DNA from: DASUPK01 sp963800285
Lineage (GTDB): Bacteria; Actinomycetota; Thermoleophilia; Solirubrobacterales; 70-9
Length of the DNA stretch: 64,000 nucleotides
Direction: 5' to 3'
Assembly: GCA_963800285.1 (NCBI GenBank)
Contig: CAWDAL010000010.1
Location: 124,001-188,000, forward strand
The translations under genes and the position numbers were made by a program. Under the pieces are notes generated by a model. It saw nothing but the letters and a program-made list of their open reading frames with translations. It was not told where the DNA came from and did not search any database. Position 1 is the first letter of the stretch. Each line of letters opens with the position of its first letter. Shown piece after piece: positions 38,956-48,322 of the stretch.

Positions 38956-40224
38956 GTGTACGCGCCTGACCCCCATCAACCCCCTGGGCGGATAGCGCGC
39001 TCCGACGAGATCCTGCGCCGCCGCGAGGTCCTCGGCTGGAAGCTGGGGCTGGAGCGGATGCGGCGGCTGTGCACGCTGCTCGGTATGCCGCAGAACCGCT
39101 TCGCCTCGATCCACGTGGTCGGGACGAACGGGAAGACCTCGGTCACGCGGATGACCGCCGCTCTGCTCGAGGCGCACGGCGTCTCGACCGGCGCGTACCT
39201 CTCGCCGCACATCCACTCATGGCGGGAGCGGGTGATGATCCGCGGCGAGCCGATTTCGGAGGAGGCGTTCGTCGAGGCGCTCGAGCGGGCGGAGGAGTCG
39301 GCGCAGGTTGCCGACCGGGCGGCTGGTGAAGAGGGCCCGGTGACCCAGTTCGAGCTGCTCACCGCGGCTGCGTTCGTGGCCTTCGCCGCGGCGCGGGTCA
39401 AGTACGCGGTCGTGGAGGCGGGGCTGGGTGGCCGGCTGGACGCGACGAATGTGATTCCGTCGCAGCTGACGGTGCTGACCTCGGTCGGCTACGACCACAC
39501 CGAGTGGCTGGGCGAGACGCTGGAGGAGATCGCGGCCGAGAAGCTGGCGGTGCTGCGAGATCACACCACGCTGATCACGGGACCGGTGCCGATCGCGGTT
39601 GAGCCCGTGATCGCGAGGGTGGTCGAGGAGACGCACGCCGAGCGTCGCGGGCAGGGAGCCAGCGACGAGGTCCCGCGTCTCTATCCAGGTCTCAATCTGT
39701 CCATCGCGACAGATGCGGCAACCGCCGTGCTCGGAACGATCGATGCGGACAAGGTCGCGGCGCTGGAGGAGATCGCGATCCCGGGGCGAGCCCAGCTGGT
39801 TCGCGGTGACCCGGACGCCATCTATGACGCCGCCCACAACCCGGACGGTGCCGCGGCGCTGGCAAGGGCGTTGCCATTCCTGGACGGTCGCGATGTCGTC
39901 TGCTGTCTGGCCATCCTCGAGGGCAAGGACGCGACCGGGATCATCGAGGGACTGGCACCGGCGGTCTCGCATTTCGTCTGCACCGAGATCCCGCCCGACG
40001 CGATCGAGGGCTCGGGGCGGCCTGGGGGCCGGGCGCGGCCGGCGCTCGAGCTGGCGGCGCTCTGCGAGAAGGCCGGCGTCCATGCGGAGGCGGTTCCGGA
40101 CCCGATCCGGGCGTGGGCGCGGGCACGAGAGCTTGCCGAGGAGCGCGGTGGGGTCGCGCTGGCGGCCGGCAGTCACTACCTTCTGAGCTGCATATGGACA
40201 GAGAGGCCCGCTCAGAGCTCCTGA
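38956..40224 (+). CDS. folC: Folylpolyglutamate synthase / dihydrofolate synthase
   Basis: The 422-residue Mur-ligase-like enzyme adds glutamate to dihydropteroate and folates. The ATP loop is IHVVGTNGKTSVTRMTAALL. Other landmarks are GAYLSPHIHSWRERVMI, AVVEAGLGGRLDATNVI, LTSVGYDHTEWLGETLEEIA (metal His), LVRGDPDAIYDAAHNPDGAA and the closing AGSHYLLSCI. A short extension before ARSDEILRR may be untranslated if a later start is used. I keep GTG 38956. Its end overlaps the small membrane protein gene by 31 bases. Confidence 0.93.
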   Translation: MYAPDPHQPPGRIARSDEILRRREVLGWKLGLERMRRLCTLLGMPQNRFASIHVVGTNGKTSVTRMTAALLEAHGVSTGAYLSPHIHSWRERVMIRGEPISEEAFVEALERAEESAQVADRAAGEEGPVTQFELLTAAAFVAFAAARVKYAVVEAGLGGRLDATNVIPSQLTVLTSVGYDHTEWLGETLEEIAAEKLAVLRDHTTLITGPVPIAVEPVIARVVEETHAERRGQGASDEVPRLYPGLNLSIATDAATAVLGTIDADKVAALEEIAIPGRAQLVRGDPDAIYDAAHNPDGAAALARALPFLDGRDVVCCLAILEGKDATGIIEGLAPAVSHFVCTEIPPDAIEGSGRPGGRARPALELAALCEKAGVHAEAVPDPIRAWARARELAEERGGVALAAGSHYLLSCIWTERPAQSS

Positions 40225-40313
40225 CGATGATGGGACTGGTGGCCATCGTCGTCGCGGTGGTGATCCTGGTCTTCTTCGCCTTCGGCTACGTGTTCGGGCT
40301 GCTCTTCCTCTAA
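40194..40313 (+). CDS. Very small single-helix membrane protein
   Basis: The 39 residues are MDREARSELLTMMG followed by one strongly hydrophobic helix, VAIVVAVVILVFFAFGY, and a short VFGLLFL end. It is too small for domain assignment. The ATG lies within the end of folC in another frame, so expression would depend on the folC transcript. I keep it because a charged head plus a perfect membrane helix is hard to get by chance. Confidence 0.55.
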   Translation: MDREARSELLTMMGLVAIVVAVVILVFFAFGYVFGLLFL

Positions 40314-40400
40314 ACCCACCGAAAGCCTCAGACTCCCAATGCCAGGCAGGGTTGCACGCCCTCATACGGAAGTACGTACACTCGCGGCTCTCATTTCCCC

Positions 40401-41009
40401 ATGCTCCTAGCGATCTTCGGACTCAGCGGGGGTTTCGGCTTGATCGTCGAGCTCCTGATCCTCTTCCTGGTCGTCGTCTATCTGGCGCTGATCTGGTGGA
40501 CCTACCTCGACGCCCGGCGGCGGATCGAGGATCCGGTGCTGATCGCCTGCGCGACCGCGGCATCGGTCTTCCCCTATCTCGGCACGGTCGTGTACACGAT
40601 CCTGCGCCCGCCGGAGTACCTCGAGGATCGGGAGGAGCGAGAGCTGGAGCTGCGAGCCGCCGAGCTGGAGCTGCGGCAGCGGATCGAGAACTCGTGCCCG
40701 CACTGCGAGTACCCGATCGAGCGCTCCTACCTGCGCTGCCCGAATTGCGAGCGGCGCCTGCGCAACCCGTGCCGCAAGTGCCACAAGCCGCTGGATCCGC
40801 GCTGGGGTATCTGCCCGTACTGCGAGACCCAGGTCCGCAAGCAGCAGCGACCGGACCGCGAGAGCCGCCGCGACCGGCCACGGGCCGGACGCGCGCCGGG
40901 GCAGCGTCCCTCGGGCACCCCGCGCTCCTCGGACGGCCCGACCCGTCGCCAGGACCGCCCGGCGGTCGGGGCGAGGCCGCCACAGCGGCCGAGCGGATCC
41001 AGCCGCTAA
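40401..41009 (+). CDS. Membrane-anchored zinc-ribbon protein
   Basis: The 202 residues begin with two membrane segments (FGLIVELLILFLVVVYLAL and VLIACATAASVFPYLGTVVY). An amphipathic charged helix (REERELELRAAELELRQR) is followed by two zinc ribbons with CxxC pairs (CPHCEYP..CPNCERR and CRKCHKP..CPYCETQ). The Arg/Pro-rich tail is probably disordered and could bind nucleic acid. The start is ATG 40401. It is preceded by A+T-richer sequence that may hold a promoter. Function is unknown. Confidence 0.75.
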   Translation: MLLAIFGLSGGFGLIVELLILFLVVVYLALIWWTYLDARRRIEDPVLIACATAASVFPYLGTVVYTILRPPEYLEDREERELELRAAELELRQRIENSCPHCEYPIERSYLRCPNCERRLRNPCRKCHKPLDPRWGICPYCETQVRKQQRPDRESRRDRPRAGRAPGQRPSGTPRSSDGPTRRQDRPAVGARPPQRPSGSSR

Positions 41010-41913
41010 GCGCGCCCGCTCAGTAGAACGCGGATTGTCCTTGCGACGCCGCGGGCGTCGTCATTCACCTGCCGCCAGGTGAAGCGGACCACCTCGTAGC
41101 CGAGGACGGTGAGCCGCGCGTCCCGGGCACGGTCCTCCTCGAACGCCGAGCGCGTTCGGTGTGACTCCCAGCCGTCCACCTCGGCGATCAGGCGCCGATC
41201 GGTCCAGAGAAAGTCCACGACGTAGTGGTCGATCGAGACGTTCACTTCCGGCTGGGGAAGGCGGTGGCGACGGCAGAGGGCGAGCATTCTGGTCTCGAGT
41301 TCCGATCGCGTCCGGTCTCCGTCGCCTTGACCGCCAATGGGTAGACGCCGGAACTCAGCCTCCCGCATGGCGGAGGCGAACTGCGCTGGGGAAAGGAGGG
41401 GACGGAGGTCAGCCAGGGTCCGGGCCGGGGTTGTCACCGGGATGCCCAGGCGGCGGGTGCAGGACGAGGCGATCAAGGTGGTGGAGCGGTGGAGACCGAT
41501 CCCGGCGCGATTCTTGCGTCCAGAGCTGCCGGGAACGGTGACGTCGATGGGACCATGCCGTGGCTTGCGAATGCCCCAGAGCGCGGCGGCACTTCGATGG
41601 CTGAGGACGGCGCCATCGCCGCAGGCAAGCACGGCCGCCATCCACCCCCTTCATTGCCAAGTCGCGGGTGCCCAACGGCGTAAACACCGCGATGAAGACG
41701 GTGCAGTCGCCCAGCGGCCAGGCGGTCCGAGATTGCGCTCCCGCTGACCCCCGCCGCGACGAGCTGCGCCCTGGCAATCACACCGTATTGCCGCGCCGCG
41801 ACGGCCGCGATTCTCGCGTCCCGGCCAAGGTTGTCGCGTTTCGCCGGTATATCCGGCGTAAGGCGACAAACGCCCCGATCTCGCCCCCTGACCGCCTGGC
41901 CCGACCCCTTCAT
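41006..41913 (-). pseudogene. AbiEi-like / DUF559 (VSR-like nuclease fold) protein, frameshifted
   Basis: The 5' part reads IAAVAARQYGVIARAQLVAA, GVSGSAISDRLAAGRLHRLH and RGVYAVGHPRL, the winged-helix domain seen in AbiEi-type proteins. At a C-run near 41645 the frame changes. The rest reads MAAVLACGDGAVLSHRSAAA, LWGIRKPRHGPIDVTVP, then the DUF559 nuclease-like domain (YVVDFLWTDRRLIAEVDGWE, TVLGYEVVRFTWRQV). Both halves are otherwise clean, so one base in the homopolymer separates them; a sequencing error is quite possible. DUF559 proteins of this type are abundant in actinobacteria and of uncertain role. The start (41913) is tentative. Confidence 0.75.
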
Positions 41914-41957
41914 TGCCGGTTCTCGTCCCGCCCGCCCCATTCGCCGCCTTCATTGCC
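41648..41957 (-). repeat. Three copies of GGCAATGAAGG
   Basis: The minus-strand word GGCAATGAAGG occurs at 41658-41648, 41917-41907 and 41957-41947. The last two share a longer match (CCTTCATTGCCGGT on the plus strand) 40 bases apart, just upstream of ndk and at the start of the DUF559 gene. Confidence 0.4.
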
Positions 41958-42011
41958 GGTGTTCGCCGTTCGCGACGCGAAGACGCCCCGTTCCTGTACC
42001 GTGCCGCGCCC

Positions 42012-42416
42012 GTGGCAACCGAACGCACACTGATTCTCGTCAAGCCCGACGCCTTCGAGCGCGGCCTGACCGGGGAGGTCATCGCCCGGTTCGAGCGCAA
42101 GGGACTTCGCCTCGTCGCGCTCAAGCTGATGCAGGCGGACGAGGAGATCGCCAACGTCCACTACGAGGAGCACACGGACAAGCCGTTCTTCGGTGAGCTC
42201 GTCGAGTTCATCACGCGCAGCGAGCTGGTCGCGATGGTGCTCGAGGGGCCCAACGCCGTGAAGGCGGCCCGCCAGGTGATCGGCGCCACCGACCCGGTCG
42301 AGGCCGACGCCGGCTCGATCCGCGGCGAATTCGGCACCGAGGTCACGTTCAATCTCGTGCACGGCTCGGACTCGCCCGAGTCGGCCGAGCGCGAGATCGG
42401 GATCTGGTTTCCCTAG
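42012..42416 (+). CDS. ndk: Nucleoside diphosphate kinase
   Basis: The 134-residue enzyme transfers the gamma-phosphate between nucleoside tri- and diphosphates through a phospho-His. RTLILVKPDAFERGLTGEVI is the N-terminal strand-helix and the active His is in FNLVHGSDSPESAEREIG. KPFFGELVEFI, VLEGPNAVKAARQVIG and SIRGEFG are the nucleotide-site landmarks. The GTG at 42012 is the start; the longer frame from 41913 has no family support. Confidence 0.95.
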   Translation: MATERTLILVKPDAFERGLTGEVIARFERKGLRLVALKLMQADEEIANVHYEEHTDKPFFGELVEFITRSELVAMVLEGPNAVKAARQVIGATDPVEADAGSIRGEFGTEVTFNLVHGSDSPESAEREIGIWFP

Positions 42417-42560
42417 GGGCGACCAGGCCGCTGTACATCGGAGCGGCGCGTCAGCGCTGAATGCGAGGGTGCTCCGAGCGTCGCGAGGAGCAACCCGTTT
42501 GATGATGGGGCGGCCGCTCGTGGCCGCGACCTGATGGCGAAGCCGTCATAGGCTGCGCTA
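42417..42560. other. ndk-maf intergenic region
   Basis: 144 bases without a gene. I see only imperfect GC dyads, for example around 42510-42532, and no clear terminator. Confidence 0.35.
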
Positions 42561-43148
42561 GTGGCGGCGCCCAAGCGAATCATCCTCGCCTCGCGCTCCC
42601 CCCAGCGGAAGGCGCTGCTCAAGTCCCTGGGCCTGAAGTTCACCGCGATCCCCTCTGACGTCGAGGAGACCAGCGAGGGCGAGCCGCGTGAGGTCGTGCT
42701 GGCGAATGCCCTCGCGAAGGGACGGGCGGTCGCCGCGCGGCGCCGCCCGGGAACGCTCGTGATCGCCGGCGACACCGAGGTCGTGGTGGACGGACGCGTC
42801 GTCGGCCAGCCCGGATTCGAGGGCGAGGCGCGCTGGTGCCTCGAGACGCTCTCCGGCCGCTCCCACGAGGTGCTCGGCGCCCTGGCGCTGATCGGACCGG
42901 ACCGCGCGGGCGGGGAGCCCTCGGTCCGCACCGGGGTCGAATCGACCCGGGTCACCTTCGGAGAGCTCGGGCATGAGCTGATCGATCGCTACCTCGCCAG
43001 CGAGGAGTGGCGCGGGCGCGCCGGCGGCTATGCGGTGCAGGGCCTGGGCTCCGCGCTGGTCGATCGGGTCGACGGCGACGTCTCCAATGTCATCGGCCTG
43101 CCGATCCGGCTGCTGCTCCGGCTGGCTCCCGAGCTGTCCACTCCATAG
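42561..43148 (+). CDS. maf: Maf-type nucleotide pyrophosphatase
   Basis: The 195-residue house-cleaning enzyme hydrolyses non-canonical or (d)TTP/UTP-type nucleotides. The N-terminus IILASRSPQRKALLKSLG holds the SxSPxR motif, followed by SDVEET, VIAGDTEVVVDGRVVGQP and GRAGGYAVQGLGSALV with the catalytic acidic residue nearby (DTEVV). The closing SNVIGLPIRLLLRL is typical. The start is GTG 42561. It lies just upstream of the mre operon, the usual maf-mreB arrangement. Confidence 0.93.
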   Translation: MAAPKRIILASRSPQRKALLKSLGLKFTAIPSDVEETSEGEPREVVLANALAKGRAVAARRRPGTLVIAGDTEVVVDGRVVGQPGFEGEARWCLETLSGRSHEVLGALALIGPDRAGGEPSVRTGVESTRVTFGELGHELIDRYLASEEWRGRAGGYAVQGLGSALVDRVDGDVSNVIGLPIRLLLRLAPELSTP

Positions 43149-43227
43149 TGGCCGAGATTTCCGCCCATTTTGGGCATTTAGGGCGAGCCGCTAGGCTGCG
43201 AGCGGTTGCTCATATTTCGCCTCACGG

Positions 43228-44268
43228 ATGAACCTTCTCTCCTCGATAAGCCCTGCGCGCGACATGGCGGTCGACCTCGGAACCGCCAACACGCTGGTGT
43301 ACGTCCGCGGCCGGGGAATCGTCCTCTCCGAGCCCTCCGTGGTCGCCGTCGACACCAGCAGCGGCGAGGTGCACGCCGTCGGCGCCGAGGCCAAGCAGAT
43401 GCTCGGGCGCACCCCGTCCACGATCAACGCGATGCGTCCCCTGAAGGACGGCGTGATCGCCGACTTCGAGGTCACCGAGTCGATGCTGCGCTACTTCATC
43501 AAGCGCGCCAACCACAGCCGCTTCACGCATCCGCGCGTGGTGGTGTGCGTTCCCTCGGGGGTGACGGGAGTCGAGAAGCGAGCCGTCGAGGAGGCCTGCC
43601 TCGGCGCCGGCGCGCGCGAGGCCTACCTGATCGAGGAGCCGATGGCCGCCGCGATCGGCTCCGGCCTGCCGGTCAGCGAGCCGACCGGCAGCCTGATCGT
43701 CGACATCGGCGGCGGCACCACCGAGGTCGCGGTGATCTCGCTCGGCGACATCGTCGTCTCCCAGTCGATCCGGGTCGGCGGCGACGAGATGGACGACGCG
43801 ATCGTCAACTTCTGCAAGCGCGAGCACCAATTGGCGATCGGTCACGGGACGGCCGAGGACATCAAGCACGAGGCCGGCTCAGCCGCCCCGCTGAGTCAAG
43901 AGGTCGAGATCGAGATCCGCGGGCGCGACCTCGGCTCCGGGCTCCCCAAGGCGGTGAAGCTCAACTCCGAGGATGTCCGCAAGGCGCTCGACGAGCCGAT
44001 CAACCAGATCATCGCCGCCGTCCGCGACACTCTCGACCGCACGCCGCCGGAGCTCGCGGGCGATCTGATGGAGCGGGGAATGACCCTGGCGGGCGGCGGG
44101 GCGCTTCTCCAGGGATTCGCCGAGCGTATGGGCGAGGAGTGCCAGATGCCCGCCAGGCTCGCCGAGTCCCCCCTGACATGCGTCGCAACCGGGTCCGGAC
44201 AGGCCCTCGAGGAGTTCGAAGCGATCAAGCGAGCGCTGAAGAACTCGAGGGTTCGGAGGCGGTTCTAG
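43228..44268 (+). CDS. mreB: Rod-shape determining protein MreB (actin homologue)
   Basis: The 346-residue cytoskeletal ATPase forms membrane filaments that guide lateral wall synthesis. Phosphate 1 is MAVDLGTANTLVYVRG, phosphate 2 LIVDIGGGTTEVAVISLG, and the adenosine motif MTLAGGGALLQGFAERM. VEEACLGAGAREAYLIEEPM is also typical. The short N-terminal MNLLSSISPARD may be the membrane-binding part. Downstream genes follow closely in the same direction: PBP2, RodA, MreC, MreD, PBP2, RodA. Confidence 0.96.
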   Translation: MNLLSSISPARDMAVDLGTANTLVYVRGRGIVLSEPSVVAVDTSSGEVHAVGAEAKQMLGRTPSTINAMRPLKDGVIADFEVTESMLRYFIKRANHSRFTHPRVVVCVPSGVTGVEKRAVEEACLGAGAREAYLIEEPMAAAIGSGLPVSEPTGSLIVDIGGGTTEVAVISLGDIVVSQSIRVGGDEMDDAIVNFCKREHQLAIGHGTAEDIKHEAGSAAPLSQEVEIEIRGRDLGSGLPKAVKLNSEDVRKALDEPINQIIAAVRDTLDRTPPELAGDLMERGMTLAGGGALLQGFAERMGEECQMPARLAESPLTCVATGSGQALEEFEAIKRALKNSRVRRRF

Positions 44269-44295
44269 GGACCGGCTGAGGGGGGAAACGCGGCC

Positions 44296-46185
44296 ATGTA
44301 TCTCCTGCAGCGTCCCGAGGACATTCCGTCCCGTCTGAGTGGCCGCCTCAATGTCCGCATCGCAATCCTCACCGCGCTGGTGGTCGCGGCCCTCGCCACG
44401 GTCCTGCTGCGGCTCTGGTCGCTCCAGGTGCTCGACGGCCAGCACTACCGGGCGCTCGCGCAGGACCATGGTGTCCTCGACGTCCGGGTCCATCCGCCGC
44501 GCGGCGAGATCCTCGACCGCAACGGCAGGGTTCTGGTCGAGAACCGCACGGTGATGACCCTCCAGCTCCGGCCGTCCGATCTGCCGGGCGACCGCGGGGA
44601 TCGGCGGCGCGAGCTGGCCAAGCTGGGGAATCTCCTCGGCCTCTCCCGGCGCGAGATCGGGAGCCGGGTCCGAGCGACGCCGCAGTACGCCGGCTATCCG
44701 GTCGTCCTAAAGCAGGGCCTCGACCGGCGGCTCCTCTTCTACTTCCTCGAGAACAAGGAGAGCTTTCCCGGCGTGAGCGTCGAGCGGACCTACGTCCGCA
44801 AGTACCCGGACGGGTCACTCGCCGCCCATGTCCTCGGGCAGGTCGGCCAGATCAGCCCGCATCAGCTGACCCGGCCGCAGTACGGGACGCTCAAGCCGGG
44901 CGACGTCATCGGCCAGGCGGGCGTCGAGTACACCTATGACAAGTTCCTCCGCGGCACCGCAGGCGCGGAGCGGATCCAGGTCGACGCGCTCGGGCGCCCT
45001 CGAGGCACCCTCGGCCACCGGCCCGCGCAGGCCGGCGACAACCTCAGGCTGACCCTGGATTCGGGCGTCCAGGAGGCCGGCGAAGCCGCGGTCCGCGCCA
45101 AGGGTCTCCCAGGAGCGTTCGTGGCCATGAACGTCCACACCGGGGCGATCCTGGGAATGGGCTCCTATCCAACCTTCGATCCGTCTTTCTACACGCAGCC
45201 TCACACGAAGGCCCAGTACGACGCCTTCGGGAACCGTCCCGGCGACCCACTGGTGGACCGCGCTGACCAGGGGGGCTATCCGACCGGATCCGCGTTCAAG
45301 CCGATCACGGCGACCGCCGCACTCGAGGACCACCTGATCACTCCCAGCACGATCTTCGATGACACGGGCTCGCTCGACATCGGCGGGCTGGTGGTCCACA
45401 ACGCCGGCGGAGCCGCCAACGGGCCGATCGACATGACCACCGCCCTCCAGGTCTCCTCGGACGTCTACTTCTTCAACCTCGGGCTGCACGCCACGGCGAG
45501 TGGCAATGGCGGCCAGATCCAGGACTGGGCGTTCAAGTACGGGCTGGGCCGCAAGCCGCAGGTCGACGTCCCGGACGCCACCGCCGGCCTGATCCCGACG
45601 CCCTCCTGGCGCAACCGCGTCTACCGCAGCCACAAGAACCCGTACATCGACCGGCCCTGGAATCAGGGCGACAACGTGAACCTCGCGGTCGGCCAGGGTG
45701 ACGTGATGGTCACGCCGCTGCAGCTCGCCCGGGCGTATGCCGCACTGGCGAACGGCGGCGCCGTCGTCCGGCCGCACGTCGGAGGCAGCATCGTGAACCT
45801 CCAGGGCCGGACCGTCAGAAAGATCCATCCACCGCCTCAGCGCCACCTCCGCCTTTCGGGCGAGACGCGGAACGTGATCCTCGGCGGCCTGCATCGCGCC
45901 GCCGACGAGCCCGGCGGCACGTCCTACGCGGTGATGGGCAGCTTCCCCATTCCGGTGGCCGGCAAGACCGGCACGGCCGAGCGCCAGGGTCAGCAGGACC
46001 AGTCCTGGTACAGCGTCATCGCGCCGTATCCCAATCCGCAGATCGTCGTCACGGTGACCGTGGAGCGCGGCGGGTTCGGCGCCGAGACTGCCGCGCCGAT
46101 GGCCCGCGCGATCCTCGAGCGCTACTTCAACCAGCGGGGTGGGGGCGTCGACGCTGCCGGCGCGCATGCTGCGGGGCCGGGCTGA
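44296..46185 (+). CDS. mrdA: Penicillin-binding protein 2 (class B transpeptidase), first copy
   Basis: The 629-residue protein has one N-terminal membrane segment (IAILTALVVAALATVLLRLW), a pedestal domain (HPPRGEILDRNGRVLVEN) and a transpeptidase domain. The active Ser is in YPTGSAFKPITATAA (SxxK), then VSSDVYFFNLG (SxD instead of SxN) and VAGKTGTAERQ (KTG). It cross-links peptidoglycan during elongation with its RodA partner, whose ATG overlaps the stop of this gene (TGATG). A second, related but clearly distinct copy lies at 48879. Compared with the usual order mreB-mreC-mreD-mrdA-rodA, this pair is extra. Confidence 0.94.
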   Translation: MYLLQRPEDIPSRLSGRLNVRIAILTALVVAALATVLLRLWSLQVLDGQHYRALAQDHGVLDVRVHPPRGEILDRNGRVLVENRTVMTLQLRPSDLPGDRGDRRRELAKLGNLLGLSRREIGSRVRATPQYAGYPVVLKQGLDRRLLFYFLENKESFPGVSVERTYVRKYPDGSLAAHVLGQVGQISPHQLTRPQYGTLKPGDVIGQAGVEYTYDKFLRGTAGAERIQVDALGRPRGTLGHRPAQAGDNLRLTLDSGVQEAGEAAVRAKGLPGAFVAMNVHTGAILGMGSYPTFDPSFYTQPHTKAQYDAFGNRPGDPLVDRADQGGYPTGSAFKPITATAALEDHLITPSTIFDDTGSLDIGGLVVHNAGGAANGPIDMTTALQVSSDVYFFNLGLHATASGNGGQIQDWAFKYGLGRKPQVDVPDATAGLIPTPSWRNRVYRSHKNPYIDRPWNQGDNVNLAVGQGDVMVTPLQLARAYAALANGGAVVRPHVGGSIVNLQGRTVRKIHPPPQRHLRLSGETRNVILGGLHRAADEPGGTSYAVMGSFPIPVAGKTGTAERQGQQDQSWYSVIAPYPNPQIVVTVTVERGGFGAETAAPMARAILERYFNQRGGGVDAAGAHAAGPG

Positions 46186-47351
46186 TGGAAGCCGCGAAGC
46201 CCTCGCTCACCATCGCGCCGCGCCGCTCGAGGGCCGTCGAGTGGCTCAGCCTGCGCCGGATGGACGGCGTGCTGCTCGGCGCGGCCGTCGGCCTGATCGC
46301 CTTCAGCGTCTTCACCCTGGCGACCTCCACCCGCAGCGAGATCGCCGGGCGCCCCCTCTTCTTCGTCGAGCGCCAGTCCCTCTATGCGGTCCTCGGAATC
46401 GCGCTGATGCTCGCGGTCAGCCGGATCGACTACACCCGCCTCCGCGACCTGCGCGTGACGATCTATGCGGCGATGGTCGGCTCGATTGCCCTCGTCCTCC
46501 TGGTGGGGACGGCCGTGCGCGGATCGAACCGCTGGATCGATCTGCCGTTCTTCCAGTTCGAACCATCCGAGCTCGCCAAGGTCCTGCTCTGCGTCTCGCT
46601 CGCGGCGTTCGTCTACGAGCGGGTGAGGCGTCCCTTCGGCCTGCGTCAGACCATCGTCATGCTGGCGCTCGGCCTCGCGCCGGCCGGCCTGGTCTTCCTG
46701 CAGCCGGACCTCGGCACGGGCATCGTGCTCGTCGCCATCGCGCTCGCGATCGTGTTCATCGCCGGAATCCCCTGGCAGCACTTCGCGGCGCTCGGCGCGG
46801 CGGTGGTCTTGATCGGCGCGGGCGTCTACGCCGCCGGATCGGCCGCGGGCGTCCACTTCCTCCACGGCTACCAGCAGGACCGGCTCACCGCATTCCTGCA
46901 CCCCAGCGACGATCCGAGCGACGCGAGCTATCAGGTGAACCAGGCCGTGATCGCGGTCGGGTCCGGGGAGGAGGTGGGCCGCGGCAATGACGCCACCCAG
47001 ACCGCGCTGCTCTTCCTGCCCGAACGCCACACCGACTTCATCTACGCCGTGATCGGCGAGCGCTTCGGCTTCCTCGGCGCCGCGTTCGTCGTCTTCCTCT
47101 ACGCGGTGCTGTTCTGGCGGGCGATCCGCGTGATGCGGATCTCGCGGAGCTTCTACGGGACGATGATCGCCGGAGGGGTGGTGGCGATGCTCTCCTTCCA
47201 GGTGATCGTGAACGTCGGGATGAACCTCGGCCTGATGCCGGTCACCGGGATCACGCTGCCCCTGATGAGCTACGGAGGCTCCTCCGTGCTGGGCACGTTC
47301 CTTGCGCTGGGCGTCCTGCAGGCGATCCATGCCGACGCACGCGATATGTAG
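46185..47351 (+). CDS. rodA: RodA SEDS glycosyltransferase, first copy
   Basis: The 388-residue protein has about ten membrane segments. SEDS proteins polymerise glycan strands from lipid II. Family motifs are NRWIDLPFFQFEPSELAKV, FLQPDLGTGIVLVAIAL, LHGYQQDRLTAFLHPSDDPS, LLFLPERHTDFIYAVIGERF and GITLPLMSYGGSSVLGTF. It is coupled to the preceding PBP2 by overlapping TGATG. About 100 bases with a GC hairpin separate it from mreC, so the second half of the cluster may have its own promoter. Confidence 0.94.
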   Translation: MEAAKPSLTIAPRRSRAVEWLSLRRMDGVLLGAAVGLIAFSVFTLATSTRSEIAGRPLFFVERQSLYAVLGIALMLAVSRIDYTRLRDLRVTIYAAMVGSIALVLLVGTAVRGSNRWIDLPFFQFEPSELAKVLLCVSLAAFVYERVRRPFGLRQTIVMLALGLAPAGLVFLQPDLGTGIVLVAIALAIVFIAGIPWQHFAALGAAVVLIGAGVYAAGSAAGVHFLHGYQQDRLTAFLHPSDDPSDASYQVNQAVIAVGSGEEVGRGNDATQTALLFLPERHTDFIYAVIGERFGFLGAAFVVFLYAVLFWRAIRVMRISRSFYGTMIAGGVVAMLSFQVIVNVGMNLGLMPVTGITLPLMSYGGSSVLGTFLALGVLQAIHADARDM

Positions 47352-47452
47352 GGGGAAGTCTTTCAGTGCCGTTGAAGCAAGCCGCTACAAATGCGTGGGG
47401 CGCAGGCGCCCGGTCCGGGCCCTGCCTAATTGAACTTGAGAGCTAGGAATTC
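47352..47452. promoter_or_regulatory. Gap between rodA-1 and mreC, possible internal promoter
   Basis: 101 bases, locally richer in A+T around 47370-47395 and 47427-47452, with a GC dyad (47400-47426) between. It is the only sizeable gap in the elongation cluster. Specific -35 and -10 boxes are not certain. Confidence 0.35.
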
Positions 47453-48322
47453 ATGTACCGCAAGCAGGTGCGCCGTCGACGGGCGGTGCTGTTGCTGCTC
47501 GTCGCCGCCTCACTGACACTCCTCAGCCTGTACTACCGCGAGGGCAGCTCGGGGGGCCCGCTGCATGGCGCGGAGAACGTGGTCTCGACCATCTTCTCGC
47601 CGATCTCGAGCGTGACCGATCGCGCGCTGAAGCCCGTACGCGACCTCGTCAACTGGTTCCACGAGACCTTCGACGCCCGCGGCGACAAGGCCCGTCTGCA
47701 GGACCAGGTGGCGAGCCTGCGCAACCAGCTCGCCCGCCAGCAGACCCAGCAGGCCGAGGCCAAGGAACTGTCAGCGCTGAACGAGCTGACCAGCGGCGGA
47801 ATCGTGCCCGACGGGACGACGCCGGTGACCGCGCGGGTCATCGGCCGCTCACCGACGGTCTGGTACTCGACCGTGACGCTCGACCACGGCTCCAGCGACG
47901 GCATCCGCGTCGACGACCCGGTGGTCGCCGCCCAGGGCCTCGCCGGCAAGGTCACCCAGACGACGCCGAACACCGCACAGGTGACGCTGATCACCGACGC
48001 CGACAGCGCCGTCACCGCCCGGGTCCAGCCCAGCGGGGCGACCGGAGTGGTGGAGCCGAACGTCGGCAATCCCAACGACCTCCAGCTCGACTTCCTCGAG
48101 CGCGGCTCGCACATCGCCGAGGGCCAGATGGTCGTCACCGCCGGCTTCTCGACGGGTGACCTGGGATCGATCTTCCCGCCGGGAATCCCGATCGGTCACA
48201 TCACGCAGGCGACCGTCGAGGAGCAGCAGGCTTATCAGCGGGTGCACCTCGCGCCCTTCGCCGACCTCCGCGACATGGACCTCGTCAAGGTCTTGACCAC
48301 GCACTCCGGAGGCTCCAAGTGA
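47453..48322 (+). CDS. mreC: Rod-shape determining protein MreC
   Basis: The 289-residue scaffold links MreB to the outer wall-synthesis proteins. It has a basic N-terminus (MYRKQVRRRR), one membrane segment (AVLLLLVAASLTLLSLYY) and a coiled coil (DQVASLRNQLARQQTQQAEA). Two beta-barrel domains follow, with VIGRSPTVWYSTVTLDHGSS, VVAAQGLAGKVTQTTPNTAQ and GDLGSIFPPGIPIGHITQ. The start is ATG 47453. Its TGA overlaps the GTG of mreD (GTGA). Confidence 0.95.
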   Translation: MYRKQVRRRRAVLLLLVAASLTLLSLYYREGSSGGPLHGAENVVSTIFSPISSVTDRALKPVRDLVNWFHETFDARGDKARLQDQVASLRNQLARQQTQQAEAKELSALNELTSGGIVPDGTTPVTARVIGRSPTVWYSTVTLDHGSSDGIRVDDPVVAAQGLAGKVTQTTPNTAQVTLITDADSAVTARVQPSGATGVVEPNVGNPNDLQLDFLERGSHIAEGQMVVTAGFSTGDLGSIFPPGIPIGHITQATVEEQQAYQRVHLAPFADLRDMDLVKVLTTHSGGSK

